Origin: an uncultured Lachnospiraceae bacterium
Lineage (GTDB): Bacteria > Bacillota > Clostridia > Lachnospirales > Lachnospiraceae
Direction of reading: 5' to 3'
DNA: 64,000 bases
NCBI GenBank assembly: GCA_910589075.1
Contig: CAJUSK010000011.1
Span: forward strand, 62,001-126,000
The notes under the pieces are model-generated. The model was not told the DNA's origin. It made no database searches and worked only from the letters and a program-made list of their open reading frames with translations. Shown piece by piece: positions 61,200-64,000 of the stretch. Numbering within the stretch: the first letter of the stretch is position 1; each line of letters starts with the position of its first letter. A program made the position numbers and the translations under genes.

Positions 61200-62258
61200 T
61201 CAGTTGCTTAACAGTTCTTTTTCCAAAGCATCAAAATCATAATCCCTCTGTGGGAATTGATTGAATTGATTATTGAAAGAGGAAGAATGGTTTCGGTTTT
61301 GTGTCGGTTTCTTTTTCTGGTACGCTGCGTCTATTGCCTGTATGTCTTCGACCGTATGTACATGGGACTTAAACCAGCTCGCCAGTATGGTGTCTGCATA
61401 TTCAAAACGATGCCTGTCCACAGCAAGGACGGTTCGCTCGCAGGCGATTTCGATAACGGAAAGGGAAAACCCCCATTCTCCGGTCCAACGGGTAATATAG
61501 GCGGCTTCCTTTGGCGTCGGATCTGCGCTTTTACCCAGTGCCTTCATAATTGTGTATACATTTTTATCATATTTGCAGGCAAACGCTTTTGCCTGTTCCG
61601 GTGTGCTGATATGGTGTTCTGCCCATTCTACAGCCACTTTTTCGATGTAGCGGAAGCTCTTTTTTTCTTTTCCCACACAGTATTGAACCAGGTAATCAAT
61701 CAAATCTGTTGAAAAGCCCAGTTTATCATAGATAAAAAGCACTGTCCTGACTTCGGAGGCACTGAGGGGCTTGCCGATATACTGTTCCACAATAAACAGA
61801 AGCTGTTCTGTTTCTTCATTACTGCGGAATGCTTTTAAGTCATCCAGAGAATAGGATGGCTTTTCCGGTATGGGATCCGAGGGAGGCGTCTGTATGGGGA
61901 CAGACGGTTCAGGAGGGGCAGCAGATACTTCTGCTTTTTCAGGAAGAACTCCGGCAGATATGGGCGTGGATGTCAGCAGATGGATCGCAGATACATTTTT
62001 AGAGGTATCATAGTCCAGTGCCAGCAGGGATTTTTTCTCCCAGTATTTCAGTGCACGCACAATATCTTTTTCCGTATGGTTGAACAGGTCTGCCATATCG
62101 GAAATACTGGTATCCTGATTGGCCTGAAATGCCCGCAATAAATACAGGTACACTTTCAGCTGTGCATCGTTGGCATCTGCCATATAGTTGTCAATAAACG
62201 TATTGGAGACTGCCGTAAATGCGGCAGACTCTTCCCTGTATATTGTTAATTTCCCCAT
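61200..62258 (-). CDS. DnaD-domain replication protein
   Basis: A 352-aa protein. The N-terminal winged helix (ADANDAQLKVYLYLLRAFQAN...ISDMADLFNHTEKDIVRALKYWE) is typical of DnaD/DnaB primosome proteins. DnaD-like DDBH2 segments follow (FIVEQYIGKPLSASEVRTVLFIYDKLGFS; AYITRWTGEWGFSLSVIEIACERT). It presumably remodels the origin or restart sites before helicase loading. ATG 62258 is preceded by GGGTGAT; a GTG at 62291 is possible. It ends with FDALEKELLSN. Confidence 0.85.
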   Translation of the reverse strand: MGKLTIYREESAAFTAVSNTFIDNYMADANDAQLKVYLYLLRAFQANQDTSISDMADLFNHTEKDIVRALKYWEKKSLLALDYDTSKNVSAIHLLTSTPISAGVLPEKAEVSAAPPEPSVPIQTPPSDPIPEKPSYSLDDLKAFRSNEETEQLLFIVEQYIGKPLSASEVRTVLFIYDKLGFSTDLIDYLVQYCVGKEKKSFRYIEKVAVEWAEHHISTPEQAKAFACKYDKNVYTIMKALGKSADPTPKEAAYITRWTGEWGFSLSVIEIACERTVLAVDRHRFEYADTILASWFKSHVHTVEDIQAIDAAYQKKKPTQNRNHSSSFNNQFNQFPQRDYDFDALEKELLSN

Positions 62259-62345
62259 GGTATCACCCGATTCATCTTTTTGCAGTATCACTCAAAGCAA
62301 AAGCATTATATCACAACATCTTCTAAAATGAAACAGTAAAATTTC

Positions 62346-62540
62346 ATGAAAAACCCTGAAAACAAAGGTTTTTCAGAGACTGTGGACAATGTGGAAACTG
62401 TGGACAACACAGATGCATTCATGGAAAGGACAACCGCATATAATCGTAAAAATCTGAAAAAAGCGGATAAATATACAAACGAAAATATCCACATAAATAA
62501 GTCGTTCGAAAAGGGCTTATTATGTGGATATTGTGGAAAA
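62346..62540. promoter_or_regulatory. region rich in DnaA-box-like 9-mers
   Basis: On the minus strand TTGTCCACA occurs twice around TTTCCACA near 62377-62405, and ATATCCACA occurs twice in the murC terminator stem. Each is one base from the DnaA consensus TTATCCACA. No perfect box is present. Confidence 0.35.
62484..62532 (-). terminator. terminator of murC
   Basis: AATATCCACATAAATAAG / CTTATTATGTGGATATT, a 16-17-bp stem with a single bulge and a T-rich tail (TTTTCG) on the minus strand, 9 bp after the murC stop. Confidence 0.7.
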
Positions 62541-63917
62541 CTATAGGCCAAGCAGATTTTCTCCGATTTTTACTACATCTCCGGCACCCATAGTTATCAA
62601 CAGGTCGCCGTCTGTGCAATGTTCCAGTAAAAAATTTTCGATTTCATCAAAAGACGGAAAATAAAAGCATTCTTTGCCGGACTCTGCGATTTTATCCTGC
62701 AGAGTGCGGGAACTGATGCCCAGCGTGTCTGTTTCACGTGCGGCATAAATATCTGCCAGGACGATTTTATCTGCCAGGGCCAGGGCGTCGGCAAATTCCT
62801 CCAGAAAGGCTTTTGTACGGGTGTACGTATGGGGCTGAAAAACGCACCACAGTGTTTTGTGGGGGAAATTTCCGGCGGCTTTCAGCGTGGCGGTAATTTC
62901 GGTGGGATGGTGTGCGTAGTCGTCGATGATTGTGACTCCACCGATTTTTCCTTTATATTCAAACCGTCTGTCTGTGCCATGGAATTCTCTGAGCGCTTCC
63001 AGGGTAACGGACGAGGGCAGGGAAAGGGCGTCAGCCAATGCAATGGCCGCCACGGCGTTCTGAACATTGTGCTCACCGGGAACCGTCAGGGTAACAGTCT
63101 CACTCCTGGCACCACAGTGCAGTGTAAAGGTGGGATGAGCGGTTTCGTCAAAGGTCAGATTGTCATAGAAGTAATCCAGTGCAGGATTCTTCCCATAAGT
63201 CACAATGCGGCAGGACAGATCTTTCGTAATGGTGTCCAGCCCTTCCATATCACCGTTGATAATCAGCAGGCCGTCCTCCGGAAGCAGGGCGGCAAACTGA
63301 TGGAAGGATGCCCGGATCTCATGGATATCCCGGAAGAAATCCAGATGATCTTCTTCCACATTGAGGATAATGGAAATTTTGGGGAAAAAGCTGAGAAAGC
63401 TGTTGGTATATTCGCAGGCTTCCGCCACAAAATAACCGGATTTACCAATGCGGATGTTGCCGTGAATGGACGGCAGAATTCCCCCGATGGACAATGTGGG
63501 GTCCGTATTGGCCCGGATCAGTATTTCGGATATCATGGAAGTGGTGGTTGTCTTTCCATGGGTGCCGCTGACAGCGATGGGGGTGCTGTAATTGCGCATC
63601 ATCTGCCCCAGGAGCTGTGCCCGTGTCAGAGAAGGCAGCCCTTTTTTTTCGATTGCCATAAATTCCGGGTTGTCTTCCCGGATGGCAGCAGTGTAAACAA
63701 CCAGATCCACATCGTCTGTCAGATTGTCCGGGTGCTGCCGGTCATATATGCGGATGCCTTTGCTTTCCAGCAGGTCTGTCAGGGGGCTGCGGCGCAGATC
63801 GGAACCGGATACGGTAAATCCTTCGGACACCAGTATTTCTGCCAGGCCGCTCATACTGATACCGCCGATGCCAATAAAATGTATATGGATGGGACTGTTA
63901 AAATCAATTTGATACAT
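62541..63917 (-). CDS. murC: UDP-N-acetylmuramate--L-alanine ligase
   Basis: A 458-aa Mur ligase, normal length. The Rossmann UDP-binding motif IHFIGIGGISMSGLAE is at residues ~12-27 and the ATP loop GTHGKTTTT at 118-126. Later motifs include LNVEEDHLDFF and DDYAHHPTEI. It adds the first alanine of the peptidoglycan stem, using ATP in the cytoplasm. It is the last complete gene of the window. The 83 bp upstream (63918-64000) hold only a copy of the dispersed TGAYAATAGAAAG motif. Confidence 0.96.
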   Translation of the reverse strand: MYQIDFNSPIHIHFIGIGGISMSGLAEILVSEGFTVSGSDLRRSPLTDLLESKGIRIYDRQHPDNLTDDVDLVVYTAAIREDNPEFMAIEKKGLPSLTRAQLLGQMMRNYSTPIAVSGTHGKTTTTSMISEILIRANTDPTLSIGGILPSIHGNIRIGKSGYFVAEACEYTNSFLSFFPKISIILNVEEDHLDFFRDIHEIRASFHQFAALLPEDGLLIINGDMEGLDTITKDLSCRIVTYGKNPALDYFYDNLTFDETAHPTFTLHCGARSETVTLTVPGEHNVQNAVAAIALADALSLPSSVTLEALREFHGTDRRFEYKGKIGGVTIIDDYAHHPTEITATLKAAGNFPHKTLWCVFQPHTYTRTKAFLEEFADALALADKIVLADIYAARETDTLGISSRTLQDKIAESGKECFYFPSFDEIENFLLEHCTDGDLLITMGAGDVVKIGENLLGL

Positions 63918-63947
63918 AGCTTTTTCTCCCGCTTTTTCATATATTTA

Positions 63948-63960
63948 TGATAATAGAAAG
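63948..63960. repeat. dispersed TGATAATAGAAAG motif
   Basis: One-base variant of the motif at 26004-26016, in the murC upstream region. A further partial copy (TGACAATCGTAAA) closes the window. Confidence 0.35.
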
Positions 63961-64000
63961 TTCGTAAAACGTGCTGCCTGTTGTTTATGACAATCGTAAA

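Noticed and set aside
62346..62546. Open frame of 66 codons between dnaD and murC
   Set aside because: It runs through the DnaA-like words and the murC terminator stem and looks non-coding.

Overview
The window looks like chromosomal DNA from an anaerobic Bacillota bacterium, most likely Lachnospiraceae or a close clostridial relative. The evidence is moderate GC, strong AGGAGG ribosome-binding sites, the gdpP-rplI-dnaB order, MecA, a CwlD-like amidase, a long-form PRPP synthase, a DnaD/DnaI-type helicase-loading pair, a fermentative pyruvate formate-lyase operon, and an F-type ATP synthase whose c subunit carries the sodium-binding signature. I assign no species.

Layout. 1-6.2 kb: tail of an unknown gene, then a four-gene operon of membrane or secreted proteins (two zinc-ribbon membrane proteins, an anchored metallophosphoesterase, a secreted propeller-like protein). 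6.2-8.9 kb: a LacI-type regulator and a divergent SigV/RsiV-like sigma/anti-sigma pair with an ECF-type promoter. 9.1-9.35 kb: two tRNA-Gly genes and a terminator, followed by an integrase remnant, a 125-bp direct repeat, a holin-like mini-toxin and a divergent XRE regulator pair with four phased operators. 11.4-21.7 kb: a cell-surface phosphopolysaccharide island (GT8, DUF4422, TagGH-like ABC exporter, two LicD-family proteins, a TarI/IspD-like cytidylyltransferase, an SDR epimerase, an FkbM methyltransferase, a pyruvyltransferase). A decayed copy of the mini-toxin lies at its right edge.

22-26.7 kb: gdpP-rplI-dnaB and a MerR-type regulator. 26.75-30.5 kb (minus strand): the most unusual locus. 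Pyruvate formate-lyase is encoded in pieces: a 679-aa core lacking the glycyl-radical domain, a 66-aa cysteine-containing protein that resembles only the start of that domain, and an 80-aa free glycyl-radical domain. The activase PflA and a 2[4Fe-4S] ferredoxin follow. 30.7-31.26 kb: an array of 114/115-bp tandem repeats between the divergent pfl and DUF1858 genes.

31.3-41.8 kb: housekeeping and envelope genes (mecA, GH18/SH3 protein, CwlD-like amidase, a sigma factor with a Cys-containing extension, Sua5, rpiB, upp, dCMP deaminase, SleB-type hydrolase, DUF402). 41.9-49.2 kb: a complete ATP synthase operon with AtpZ/AtpI-like genes and a duplicated 57-bp hairpin unit before atpA. 49.2-58.9 kb: a split chromate-transporter pair, a DUF4153 membrane protein, a methyltransferase, an 844-aa exported protein with a C39-like tail, queT behind a preQ1-I riboswitch, and two secreted proteins of unknown role. 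59-64 kb (minus strand): prs, a DnaI-like loader, a DnaD-domain protein and murC.

All calls come from reading the sequence and translations by eye; no database search was run. Family names rest on recognised motifs. Promoters, operators and terminators are pattern matches only.
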